64,000 nt of DNA, from positions 186,001 to 250,000 of the forward strand of contig NZ_JAQQWU010000001.1 of assembly GCF_028610625.1 (NCBI RefSeq), in the 5' to 3' direction. This DNA is from Guptibacillus spartinae. Its GTDB lineage: Bacteria > Bacillota > Bacilli > Bacillales > Guptibacillaceae. The position numbers and the translations under genes are program-made. The notes beneath the pieces are model-generated. The model was not told the origin of the DNA, did no database searches, and saw nothing but the letters and a program-made list of their open reading frames with translations. Each line of letters begins with the position of its first letter. Position 1 is the first letter of the stretch. Shown here piece by piece: positions 17,255 through 26,056 of this stretch.

Positions 17255-18679
17255 ATGGAAAAGTTTCATTACATTAATGGTGAATGGACAGGTCAGGATC
17301 TTGAAAAGCTTGAAGTGAATAACCCGGCAACTGGTGAACTCGTTGGGACTGTTCCAGTAGGAGGGAAGTCGGAAACGAAGAAGGCAATTGACGCTGCCCA
17401 TCAAGCATTCCCGGAGTGGTCAAGCCTCACCGCATATGAGCGGTCTTCATACTTAAAGAAACTTCATGGCCTTATGATGGATCACGAAGATGAACTCGCT
17501 GAACTTATGACACTTGAAATGGGAAAGCCGCTTCATGAATCAAAAGGAGAAGTTGCGTACTCTGCTTCATTCGTTGAATGGTTTGCAGAAGAAGGAAAGC
17601 GTATTTATGGTCGTACGATTCCTCCCCATAAAGAAGAGCGGATGATGGAAGTACGTAAGCAGCCAGTAGGGGTTGTTGGTGCCATCACACCGTGGAACTT
17701 CCCAGCAGCTATGATTGCGAGGAAACTTGCCCCGGCTTTAGCAGCAGGATGTACATTTGTTGTAAAGCCACCGTCCGCAACACCACTAACGGCTGTGCGT
17801 CTCGTAGAACTTTGTGAGGAAGCCGGTATACCGAAGGGGGTTGTTAATCTCGTTACAGGTAAATCTTCAGAGGTAGCTGGTGAACTCATGAGTAACCCGC
17901 ACGTTCGGAAAATCACTTTTACTGGCTCAACGGAAGTGGGTAAGAAACTAATGGAACAAGCAGCTGAAACGGTGAAAAATATTTCGCTTGAACTTGGTGG
18001 ACATGCCCCAATTATCGTTCTTGACGATGCAGACATCGACAAAGCGGTTGACGGCGTTATTGCATCTAAGTTCCGTAATGGCGGTCAAACGTGTATTTGT
18101 GGGAATCGCGTCTATGTTCAAGAGAAAATTTATGATGAATTTATTTCGAAATTTGCTGATAAGACGAAGGACCTTAAAGTTGGAAACGGATTAGAAGAGG
18201 GAACAGATATTGGTCCGATGATTGACAAAGATGGCTACGAGAAAGTAGAAAAACATGTTCAAAATGCGCTTAGTCAAGGAGCTGAATGTGTCGTAGGTGG
18301 AGAAGGGTATGAAGAAAATGGCTCTTATTTCTACCGTCCTACTATCTTAAAAGATGTCACGCCAGGCATGTTAATTATGAATGAAGAAACATTTGGACCG
18401 GTTGCTCCCATTCAGAAAGTGACAACAGATGACGAAGCAATTAAATATGCGAACCAAACGCCGTTTGGACTTGCCGCATACGTATTTAGTGAAAGCGTTC
18501 GAAGAGGAAACTACGTTGTGAATGGTCTTGACTACGGCATTGTAGGCTGGAATGATGGCGTTCCTTCAGCGGCACAGGCACCATTTGGTGGGATGAAGCA
18601 AAGTGGTATTGGTCGTGAAGGCGGTCACGAAGGGATAGAAGCTTATCTTGAAACAAAATACGTTTCGATCGGATTATAA
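17255..18679 (+). CDS. gabD: Succinate-semialdehyde dehydrogenase
   Basis: A 474-residue NAD(P)-dependent aldehyde dehydrogenase. It contains the cofactor loop region PWNFPAAMIARKLAPALAAG, FTGSTEVGK, the general base motif LELGGHAP, and the catalytic cysteine C280 in NGGQTCICG with a second cysteine two residues later, as in E. coli GabD. Similarity to GabD runs over the whole length, including SFVEWFAEEGKRIYG near residue 110. It would oxidise succinate semialdehyde to succinate, the last step of GABA breakdown. It has its own AGGAGG site and is convergent with rocD. The substrate is inferred from family similarity. Confidence 0.85.
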   Translation: MEKFHYINGEWTGQDLEKLEVNNPATGELVGTVPVGGKSETKKAIDAAHQAFPEWSSLTAYERSSYLKKLHGLMMDHEDELAELMTLEMGKPLHESKGEVAYSASFVEWFAEEGKRIYGRTIPPHKEERMMEVRKQPVGVVGAITPWNFPAAMIARKLAPALAAGCTFVVKPPSATPLTAVRLVELCEEAGIPKGVVNLVTGKSSEVAGELMSNPHVRKITFTGSTEVGKKLMEQAAETVKNISLELGGHAPIIVLDDADIDKAVDGVIASKFRNGGQTCICGNRVYVQEKIYDEFISKFADKTKDLKVGNGLEEGTDIGPMIDKDGYEKVEKHVQNALSQGAECVVGGEGYEENGSYFYRPTILKDVTPGMLIMNEETFGPVAPIQKVTTDDEAIKYANQTPFGLAAYVFSESVRRGNYVVNGLDYGIVGWNDGVPSAAQAPFGGMKQSGIGREGGHEGIEAYLETKYVSIGL

Positions 18680-18684
18680 AACAC

Positions 18685-18718
18685 AAGAAAACCTCGCTAC
18701 ATGTAGCGAGGTTTTCTT
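18685..18718. terminator. Bidirectional terminator between gabD and rocD
   Basis: A perfect 16-bp inverted repeat (AAGAAAACCTCGCTAC and its complement) around an AT centre serves both convergent genes. Confidence 0.9.
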
Positions 18719-18726
18719 ATTTCTAT

Positions 18727-19923
18727 CTATTGGACTGATAACACTTCTGTAATTTGCTCAATCGCCCAATTTAAATCTTCTTCGCTAATAATGAGTGGAG
18801 GGGCGAAGCGAATAACCGTTTCGTGCGTTTCCTTACAGAGTAGACCTTTTTCTTTTAGCTTCTCACAATATGGACGAGCCGCTTCATGAAGTTCAACTCC
18901 GATAAAGAGGCCGCGTCCGCGCACTTCTTTAATAATAGGGTTGTTGATTTCTTTTAACTTCTCTTGAAAGTAGTTTCCAAGTTTAAGAGAGCGATCGGCT
19001 AGTTTTTCATCTTCAAGCACTTCTAACGATGCCACCGACACGGCGCACGCTAGCGGGTTACCTCCGAATGTGGACCCGTGAGAGCCAGGTGTAAATACGC
19101 CAAGCACTTCTTCGTTAGCGGCTACACACGAAATTGGAAACACGCCGCCACCAAGTGCTTTCCCTAGAATGTACATATCCGGTTCTACGTTATCCCAATC
19201 ACATGCGAAGCGTTTACCAGATCGACATAGACCAGCTTGAATTTCATCCGCAACGAATAGAACCCGTTGTTCCTTACAATAATCATAAGCTTCTTTAAGA
19301 AATCCTTCAGGAGGAATGTTTATACCTGCTTCGCCCTGAATCGGTTCGAATAAGAAGCCAGCTGTATTTGGCGTGATCGCTTTTTTCAAAGCATCTAAGT
19401 CACCGTAAGGAATTAACTTGATTCCTGGTAACATAGGACCAAATCCTCGCTGGTACTCTTCTTCAGAAGAAAGTGAGACAGCCGTCATTGTACGGCCGTG
19501 GAAATTCCCTTCGCAGGCAATAATTTCGGCTTTATCTTTCTCAACGCCTTTCACTTCATAAGCCCAGCGCCGCATCGCTTTAACAGCTGTTTCAACTGCC
19601 TCAGCGCCGGTGTTCATCGGAAGAATCATTTCTTTGTTAGTAAATTCAGAAACTTTTTGGTAAAAAGGAGCCAGTTGGTCATTATGGAAAGCGCGAGAAG
19701 TTAATGTCACGCGATCAGCCTGATCCTTTAAAGCTTGAATAATTTTTGGATGTCGATGTCCTTGATTAACCGCGGAATACGCACTAAGCATATCCATGTA
19801 ACGATTGCCTTCAGGATCTTTTACCCAAACACCCTCAGCTTCTGCAATAACGATTGGCAGTGGATGATAATTGTGCGCACCGTATTGCTCCGTCATTTCA
19901 ATAATATCTTTTGTTTGTACCAT
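18727..19923 (-). CDS. rocD: Ornithine aminotransferase
   Basis: A 398-residue class-III PLP aminotransferase that converts ornithine and 2-oxoglutarate to glutamate semialdehyde and glutamate in arginine catabolism. Seen: [21 protein letters not shown], the cofactor region [26 protein letters not shown], and the PLP lysine in [13 protein letters not shown]. It is nearly identical in layout to B. subtilis RocD. Start ATG 19923 lies nine bases after GGGAGTG; an upstream in-frame ATG at 19941 has no convincing site. The sigma-54 -24/-12 promoter known for B. subtilis roc genes is not obvious here. It stands alone, without rocE or rocF. Confidence 0.93.
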   Translation of the reverse strand: MVQTKDIIEMTEQYGAHNYHPLPIVIAEAEGVWVKDPEGNRYMDMLSAYSAVNQGHRHPKIIQALKDQADRVTLTSRAFHNDQLAPFYQKVSEFTNKEMILPMNTGAEAVETAVKAMRRWAYEVKGVEKDKAEIIACEGNFHGRTMTAVSLSSEEEYQRGFGPMLPGIKLIPYGDLDALKKAITPNTAGFLFEPIQGEAGINIPPEGFLKEAYDYCKEQRVLFVADEIQAGLCRSGKRFACDWDNVEPDMYILGKALGGGVFPISCVAANEEVLGVFTPGSHGSTFGGNPLACAVSVASLEVLEDEKLADRSLKLGNYFQEKLKEINNPIIKEVRGRGLFIGVELHEAARPYCEKLKEKGLLCKETHETVIRFAPPLIISEEDLNWAIEQITEVLSVQ

Positions 19924-20085
19924 ATGACCCTTCACTCCCATTCTTTTAGTTTTCCATACTAGTATAACAATGAAATCGTTTCCTTCCTATCGTTTAAGGA
20001 AATTTAGGGAGGATATTCCATTATCACTCGGAATAAATTTTCATGATATGATTTAGGAGAGACTGTCATAAAGGAGAGATTGTCA

Positions 20086-20436
20086 ATGCTTCATGCCCAT
20101 TATACTGCCTGGGGGCTAACTCTTATTCTTTTTCTAGTAAGCTACTATTTCATGAGAGCTGGAAAAGAAAAAGCGCAAACGAGAGTCCACATGATCCTTC
20201 GTTTATTTTATATTTTCACAGTGATTACCGGCATGTTCCTCGTTGTTGGGTATCAATTCTGGGGACCATCTATTGTAAAAGGTGTAGTCGCTTTATGGCT
20301 CATTTTCTCAATGGAAATGATTCTGGTGAGAGGGAAAAAAGAAAAAATCATATGGCCTTTTTGGCTTCAATTTATGTTCGCTTTTCTCCTCGTTATTTTT
20401 TATGGGTATTCTGTACTGCACCTTTATCAGCTATAA
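20086..20436 (+). CDS. yisL: Membrane protein YisL (UPF0344)
   Basis: A 116-residue protein with four membrane segments (WGLTLILFLVSYYFM, MILRLFYIFTVITGMFLVV, GVVALWLIFSMEMILV, WLQFMFAFLLVIFYGYSVLH). The conserved HMILRLFYI near residue 40 and the MEMILVR-K-KEK segment identify the UPF0344/YisL family, whose function is unknown. ATG 20086 is behind AAAGGAGA. It sits between yisK and asnO as in B. subtilis, with gabD and rocD inserted before it. Confidence 0.88.
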   Translation: MLHAHYTAWGLTLILFLVSYYFMRAGKEKAQTRVHMILRLFYIFTVITGMFLVVGYQFWGPSIVKGVVALWLIFSMEMILVRGKKEKIIWPFWLQFMFAFLLVIFYGYSVLHLYQL

Positions 20437-20441
20437 GTCCT

Positions 20442-20472
20442 AAAACCACCTCTAATCAGGTGGTTTTTTTCT
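20442..20472 (+). terminator. Terminator of yisL
   Basis: AAACCACCT (20443-20451) pairs with AGGTGGTTT (20458-20466) and is followed by a T run. Confidence 0.85.
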
Positions 20473-20623
20473 ATTAAAAGTTTGAATTGATTATGCCGAT
20501 ATAAGAAGTAGGGTCGATTGGCATATTTCTGGAATAGATGTATTCGTCTATTTTAGTTTTTGATATGATAGATATAATAAAAACTTTCGAATTAAAGGCA
20601 TTGAAGGTTGAGGTGTGTAAAGC

Positions 20624-23479
20624 TTGAGAACATTTTCAGTTAAAGTTTCTAATGAAGACAACTTGTTTGACGATATGATGAATCACTCGAATTTGTTTCA
20701 AGCGCATGCCGTCCTCGTTCAATTATTTTGTTTTTCTCATAATAAAGAACGTACGGCTCGTGTTGCAAAAATCATTTCAGAATTTCTACCTCATGCCGTT
20801 CTGATTGGTACAACTGCAGAAGGCGCCTATTGCGAAAATAGCCTGGAAACAGAAGGCATTCTTGTTTCGTTCACAACGTTTCAGGATGCAGAGTTGAAAC
20901 CATTCGAAATGGAAGGTTCCAATTTGCGTAAGCCGTTTGCCGATCCAAAAGAGCTTGTTATTCTTTTTAACAGCGAGATTGATGATCGTACTGTATTGGA
21001 AACAATGGAGCAGACACCATTCATTGGAGGAAAAGCAACGAAGAGAAACGGGATCTCTTTTGTGGTATCAGGTCAACATGTACGAACAAAAGGCATAGTA
21101 GGAGTTCGCATTAGTGGTGAGAGTGTGGAAATGAATCATCATCGTGAAGCGTTTTGGAAGCCGGCAGGAAGATCCTTTGAAGTGACACAAGCATTAGGGT
21201 CTCGTCTCTTTGAAGTGGAAGGGTTAAGCGCGGTCAAGTTCTATGAGAAATATTTAGGCTATGACGTGGCAAATCGATTACCTGAATCATCCACTTATGT
21301 GCCGTTGATTCAGTTGTTAAATGGGAAAGAAAAGCCAATTTCCGTTCTAGAAAAGCATCGAGATGGATCGGTAACAGTCAATACGTTACTCAATCAAGGA
21401 TCAAAATTGCAATTTTTCTATGGTGATGTCACACAAATGTCTATGTCTTATGAGCGGTTAAAACAGAACGTTGAAATGGATGGCTTAAAAACCCTCTTTT
21501 CTTTTTCATCCGCCTCTTTACCTAAACTTTTAAACAGTGGAATTGTTCACTATTTTGATCGTCTTGAGAAGGTCTGCACACATACATCGATTTTGCTTGA
21601 ATCTGAATACTACTCAGATGGCTCTTCGTTTTATTATAATGAAAATCAGATGGTATTTGCGCATTTCAACGAAAAACATGACAAACAAAAAGGTGTAAGG
21701 CTTCTGCCATTACACAATCAGGAGATGAATGACTTGGATGGTTTAATGGCACTTTCGCATTTAATTAAAGCTTCTACAGAAGAATTAGAGACGTTAAACA
21801 CCAATCTACAACAGTCAGAGCAGCGCTTTAAATCTCTTTTTGAGCAAAATCCAAATCTTGTTTATTCGGTTGATGTATTCGGTAAGATCACGAGTGTTAA
21901 CCCTGCATTAAAATCATTGCTTGGCTATTCGTCTGAAGAAGTAATGAGTAAACACTCCCTTCAGTTTGTCTCCCCTTCAGATGTAGAAATGACAAGAGAT
22001 AAATTTCATCAGACGTTTCAGGGAATGGCTCAGACTTATGACGCGCATCTTGTTCATAAGACTGGAGTGGACGTGTTATTTACCATTACAAATATTCCAA
22101 TTTTAGTAAACGGAGAAATTACCGGGGCATATGGGGTTGCCAAAAGTATCATGAATCAGCGAAAAGCTGAAGAGAAAATTGCACATCTTGCCTATTATGA
22201 TGTACTAACAGAACTACCCAATCGCCTGCTGTTTGAGAAACTATTAAATGAATCGTTAAAAAATACAGAAGAAAAATTAGCTGTCATGTTTATTGATCTT
22301 GATCGCTTTAAATTGATTAATGATAGCTTAGGACACCAACGGGGAGACCAAATTCTGAAGCAGGTGACCACCCGTATTAAAGAAGCGATTAAAGATGATG
22401 CTGTGCTTGCAAGATTTGGTGGAGACGAATTTACTGTTCTTCTTCCCGGGCTCACGTGTGAAAAAGATGCATTGATGCTGGCAAAACGCGTTGTTGAACA
22501 TTTAAAACAACCGATTCTTTTTGATGATGTCGAATACTTTATGACGGTTGGCATCGGAATTAGTCTGTTTCCACTTGATGGCCAGGATCTCGACACGCTC
22601 ATGAAAAATGCTTATATTGCTTTAGATCGTGCGAAACAGCAAGGGGCAAACTATATTGAGTTTTATACGGATGAAATGACCGATGAAGCGTTTGAACGAT
22701 TGGAGCTTGAAAGTTATTTAAGAAGAGCGATTGAAAAAGACGAGCTGACACTATTCTATCAGCCTCAGGTAAACTTAGATGAGAAGAAAATTTACGCTTG
22801 TGAAGCATTAATCCGCTGGAACCATCCGAAGCTGGGGCTCGTTTCACCAGCTCAATTTATTCCTCTCGCAGAAGAAACCGGTTTGATTGAAGAAATAGGC
22901 ATATGGGTGTTAAATGAAGCGTGCATGCAAACAAGCAGGTGGCAGGCACTTGGATATGATGATTTATCAATTAGTGTAAACGTGTCTGGACGCCAGTTCC
23001 AAAGTGAGAAGTTCGTAGGATCTGTTCGTGAAGCCCTACGAGCATCGGGTCTCTCGCCTCATTCGCTCCATCTTGAAGTAACAGAAAGTACCACGCTTGT
23101 GAATACGGATTATAGTATTTCAATGTTAAATGAATTGCGTGGCATGGGCATTAAAGTATCGATTGACGATTTTGGAACAGGCTATTCTTCCCTTAGTTAC
23201 TTGAAGGACTTTCCTCTAGATATTCTGAAAATCGATCAATCCTTCATTCGAAATCTTCAAGAAAATAATGCTGATGCGGCCATTGTTAAAGCCGTTATTA
23301 CGATGTGTGAAGGGTTAAATTTATCCATCGTCGCAGAGGGCATTGAAACGAAAGAGCAGGGTGACATTATACGTAGCTTTGGCTGTAACTTTGCTCAAGG
23401 ATTTTTTTATAGTAAACCATTGAATAAGGATCGTTTTGAAAAACTACTTTTATCAAAACGATTCCCACTAGCAACTTAG
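20624..23479 (+). CDS. FIST-PAS-GGDEF-EAL signalling protein
   Basis: A 951-residue cytosolic protein with no membrane segment. An N-terminal FIST sensor (FIST_N about 30-220, with LIGTTAEGAYCE; FIST_C about 225-370) is followed by a short coiled coil (TEELETLNTNLQQSEQRFKS), a PAS domain (about 405-515), a diguanylate cyclase domain with intact active site (RFGGDEF, G599-F603) and an EAL phosphodiesterase domain (EAL at 727-729, later IDDFGTGYSSLSYL). FIST domains are thought to bind small ligands such as amino acids. Both catalytic signatures look complete, so it may make or degrade c-di-GMP. The start is TTG 20624 with a GAGGTG site. It is a single gene with its own terminator. Confidence 0.88.
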   Translation: MRTFSVKVSNEDNLFDDMMNHSNLFQAHAVLVQLFCFSHNKERTARVAKIISEFLPHAVLIGTTAEGAYCENSLETEGILVSFTTFQDAELKPFEMEGSNLRKPFADPKELVILFNSEIDDRTVLETMEQTPFIGGKATKRNGISFVVSGQHVRTKGIVGVRISGESVEMNHHREAFWKPAGRSFEVTQALGSRLFEVEGLSAVKFYEKYLGYDVANRLPESSTYVPLIQLLNGKEKPISVLEKHRDGSVTVNTLLNQGSKLQFFYGDVTQMSMSYERLKQNVEMDGLKTLFSFSSASLPKLLNSGIVHYFDRLEKVCTHTSILLESEYYSDGSSFYYNENQMVFAHFNEKHDKQKGVRLLPLHNQEMNDLDGLMALSHLIKASTEELETLNTNLQQSEQRFKSLFEQNPNLVYSVDVFGKITSVNPALKSLLGYSSEEVMSKHSLQFVSPSDVEMTRDKFHQTFQGMAQTYDAHLVHKTGVDVLFTITNIPILVNGEITGAYGVAKSIMNQRKAEEKIAHLAYYDVLTELPNRLLFEKLLNESLKNTEEKLAVMFIDLDRFKLINDSLGHQRGDQILKQVTTRIKEAIKDDAVLARFGGDEFTVLLPGLTCEKDALMLAKRVVEHLKQPILFDDVEYFMTVGIGISLFPLDGQDLDTLMKNAYIALDRAKQQGANYIEFYTDEMTDEAFERLELESYLRRAIEKDELTLFYQPQVNLDEKKIYACEALIRWNHPKLGLVSPAQFIPLAEETGLIEEIGIWVLNEACMQTSRWQALGYDDLSISVNVSGRQFQSEKFVGSVREALRASGLSPHSLHLEVTESTTLVNTDYSISMLNELRGMGIKVSIDDFGTGYSSLSYLKDFPLDILKIDQSFIRNLQENNADAAIVKAVITMCEGLNLSIVAEGIETKEQGDIIRSFGCNFAQGFFYSKPLNKDRFEKLLLSKRFPLAT

Positions 23480-23508
23480 CGAATCGACCCCTGTGGTCGA
23501 TTTTTTTG
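23480..23508 (+). terminator. Terminator of the FIST-GGDEF-EAL gene
   Basis: AATCGACC (23482-23489) pairs with GGTCGATT (23495-23502), then a T run. Confidence 0.8.
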
Positions 23509-23609
23509 TTTTTTTGAGTAGGGAAGAATGAGCTGCAGCAATGTGTTATGCCTGTTTCAAGCAACAATTGGAAGGGAATAGAAATGTAGCGAAGAAGAGG
23601 TGATGGTAG

Positions 23610-24941
23610 ATGGATTATGATGTGATGATCATTGGCGGAGGGATATCAGGACTTACGCTGGCTGTTAAATTAGGGCAGTGTCAAGTGAAAACGCTATTAA
23701 TCGAAAAAGATCGAAAGAGCGGTTTAATTTATAAAGGGGAACTCCTGCAGCCAAAAAGCCTTGAAGTACTTGATCGGATCAATGTATTAGACGTTGTAAA
23801 GGAAAATGGTTTTTTGCTACCTTCTATTGAATTCTATGAGTATAACCAAAAAGACGATGGCACGATGGAGCAGCTAAGCGCAAATGAATTCCGTTATGAT
23901 GTGATTCCATCTCCTTATAATACGTCATTGATGATTCCACACGAACGGCTAAAAGAGCTTTTATTCGAAGAAGCTTCAAAATACGACTCCGTTGATTATA
24001 TCCAGCCGGCAAAATTGACTGGTTTTACCGAAGGGCCGCCCGAGAAAAGGAAAGCGATTATTCAAACAAAAGAAGGAGAGCGTGAAATTCACGCAAACTT
24101 TTATATTGGTTCTGAGGGAAGGGCTTCTCCAACTCGAACAGCAATGGAAGTTGAGATGAAAAACACAAAGTACAATCATCATTTTTTAACGGTTTCCTTC
24201 CCGAGACCAGAGACGCTCAATCAGTCGACAATTATTACCACACAAAATAAATTCGTTGGCCTTTTTCCACTCCCTAATAATCAGGTAAGAAGCGTTCTTC
24301 TCATAAAACCTGGTGAGTTTAAAACGATGCGTGAAGAAGGATTAGAATCATTCTACCGTGCTTATTGCGAGCTTATGCCTGAGCTTGAAGGATACGTGCA
24401 TCAAATTGATACGTGGAAAAAAATTCAGCTCATGATTCCGGTCAGACACAATGTTTCAAACTACGTGAAGAACAATTTGATTTTAACGGGGGATGCGGCT
24501 CACAGTGTTCACCCTATGGCTGGGGAAGGGATGAATCTCGCTATTCAGGACTCAGATGTATTAGGCGAACTGCTTTGCTGGATGTTTCAGACAAAACAAA
24601 CGGAATGGAAGCAGTTGAAATGGTATGAGAAAGTAAGAAAGCCGCGAGCGGAATACGTCTCAACTTTAAGTCATCAGGCTGCATTGCTTTATTCGTTTCC
24701 ATATCGCCCTTGGCAAAAGCTTCGCATCAAGGGCGTCAAACAAACAGAGCACTCCCCGCTTTTGCATTATAAACAAATGCTGAACACATCCGGTCTTGGA
24801 ATTTGGAAATTCAACTTAGTGGATCGTATGAAACAAGCAGGGTTCATTCCAGCTTCCGTAGGGAATGGAAAAATAAGTAATCATCCTAAAAAAAATGTAA
24901 TGTTTACGAAGGAAGATGACTATCCATGGTATCGCAAATGA
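23610..24941 (+). CDS. FAD-dependent monooxygenase (PHBH/UbiH type)
   Basis: A 443-residue flavoprotein with the three FAD/NAD(P)H signatures of the aromatic hydroxylase family in the right order: N-terminal GGGISGLTLAVKLG, the middle GSEGRASPTR (a DG-like motif with SEG), and GDAAHSVHPMAGEGMNLAIQD. These enzymes hydroxylate aromatic or isoprenoid-like substrates. The substrate here cannot be told. It is followed 16 bases later by a methyltransferase, so the pair probably hydroxylates and then methylates a small molecule. A short ORF-free leader with a GAAGAGGTGATGG site precedes ATG 23610. No polyketide synthase or prenyltransferase lies nearby. Confidence 0.75.
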   Translation: MDYDVMIIGGGISGLTLAVKLGQCQVKTLLIEKDRKSGLIYKGELLQPKSLEVLDRINVLDVVKENGFLLPSIEFYEYNQKDDGTMEQLSANEFRYDVIPSPYNTSLMIPHERLKELLFEEASKYDSVDYIQPAKLTGFTEGPPEKRKAIIQTKEGEREIHANFYIGSEGRASPTRTAMEVEMKNTKYNHHFLTVSFPRPETLNQSTIITTQNKFVGLFPLPNNQVRSVLLIKPGEFKTMREEGLESFYRAYCELMPELEGYVHQIDTWKKIQLMIPVRHNVSNYVKNNLILTGDAAHSVHPMAGEGMNLAIQDSDVLGELLCWMFQTKQTEWKQLKWYEKVRKPRAEYVSTLSHQAALLYSFPYRPWQKLRIKGVKQTEHSPLLHYKQMLNTSGLGIWKFNLVDRMKQAGFIPASVGNGKISNHPKKNVMFTKEDDYPWYRK

Positions 24942-24957
24942 GATGGGAGGAAACAAA

Positions 24958-25953
24958 ATGAAAGAAGTAAAAAAGATCTGGCGTGCTAGGAAATGGATGA
25001 AAAGCAATGAACCGTTTTTATATGCCTGGCACGCTCACGTTGGCTATGTACACGATTTATTTGATGAATTTGAGTCCAGCACAACCGTCTCAAGCGTTGC
25101 CAGCAAACGAAATATGAATGAACTGCTCTTAACAAGGTGGGCCGATGTCGGTGTGGCAATTGGTCACTTAACGAGTGGTAAAGATGGTAAAATTCGTTCA
25201 AAAAAACACATGGTGGAATCAATATCGAAGAACAGCGAGCAGTCTGTTGGAATTCTATTGAAAGAAATGATGGAATTACATATCCCGATTCTGCTTTCTT
25301 ACCCGGACTTATTAAATAAAGAACATCGTGCGCTCTATCAGGATGAAGATTATGGAGGGACCGTTGCGGCAACCTCTAGTTTTATTGAACGGTTTGCTTT
25401 CCCTAAAATTTATCAAGCCATTAAATCGACAAATGCAACATCGGTCATTGATTTTGGTGCTGGTTACGCGGGATATTTATCGCGCATTGGAGCAAAGCTT
25501 GAAAATATGAAACTTGTAGGCATTGAAAAGAATCGTTCCGTTTGTCTAGATGCTGAGGCCAACATTCATTTTCCGTTAAAATCACCCATTAACTTGTATC
25601 CAGATGATATGATGACGTGGAAGTGGGATGGCAAGCCGTTTGATGTGGCGATGATGAATAATTTACTTTACTACTTTGCCCCTGAAGAGAGGCGTCATCT
25701 CTTCCAAAAAGCTTATGAGGTAACCGGAAAAAAAGGCCAGCTACTTATTATTACCCCGATGCATGAATCCAAACATGGACACGCTTTCTCAGCTGCTTTT
25801 AACAGTTTTATGAGTGCACATGATAATTTGTATCCTTTACCGAGCCGTAAGGAAATGACGGAGCTCGCATCAGAAACAGGATTTCAATTAAAGCAGGTAA
25901 AGCCAGTAGTAAAAGAAGGCGCATGGTACTTCTTGCGTTTTCAAAAAGTGTGA
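24958..25953 (+). CDS. Class I SAM-dependent methyltransferase
   Basis: A 331-residue protein. An N-terminal helical region of about 150 residues precedes a Rossmann-fold methyltransferase domain: motif I is SVIDFGAGYAGYLSRIG, the acidic loop LVGIEKNRSVCLDAEA, and motif IV-like FDVAMMNNLLYYFAPEERR. ATG 24958 has GGGAGG eight bases upstream; the frame extends back to 24916 into the previous gene, but no site is there. It is co-transcribed with the FAD monooxygenase and ended by a terminator at 25952. The acceptor is unknown; O-methylation of the hydroxyl made by its partner is an inference. Confidence 0.75.
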   Translation: MKEVKKIWRARKWMKSNEPFLYAWHAHVGYVHDLFDEFESSTTVSSVASKRNMNELLLTRWADVGVAIGHLTSGKDGKIRSKKHMVESISKNSEQSVGILLKEMMELHIPILLSYPDLLNKEHRALYQDEDYGGTVAATSSFIERFAFPKIYQAIKSTNATSVIDFGAGYAGYLSRIGAKLENMKLVGIEKNRSVCLDAEANIHFPLKSPINLYPDDMMTWKWDGKPFDVAMMNNLLYYFAPEERRHLFQKAYEVTGKKGQLLIITPMHESKHGHAFSAAFNSFMSAHDNLYPLPSRKEMTELASETGFQLKQVKPVVKEGAWYFLRFQKV

Positions 25954-25979
25954 GACCTTAGTGAAGGTCTCTTTTTTTC
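25952..25979 (+). terminator. Terminator of the monooxygenase-methyltransferase pair
   Basis: GAGACCTT (25952-25959) pairs with AAGGTCTC (25964-25971), then seven T. Confidence 0.88.
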
Positions 25980-26056
25980 GTTGTTCCTAACATTTTGCAC
26001 GAAACTTGGGCGTATGCATATTGTGAACAGAGAGCAACGAGGGGAGGAAGATCTTT

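Noticed and set aside
16309-18679. Aromatic (homoprotocatechuate) degradation pair of FAH-type hydrolase and aldehyde dehydrogenase
   Set aside because: The FAH protein is closer to YisK, in its B. subtilis position, and the dehydrogenase matches GabD along its whole length. A promoter-size gap with a separate ribosome binding site separates them, and no ring-cleavage gene is present.
18727-19941. rocD start at 19941 and a sigma-54 promoter upstream
   Set aside because: The upstream ATG has no ribosome binding site, and no GG-N10-GC type -24/-12 element is visible before the gene.
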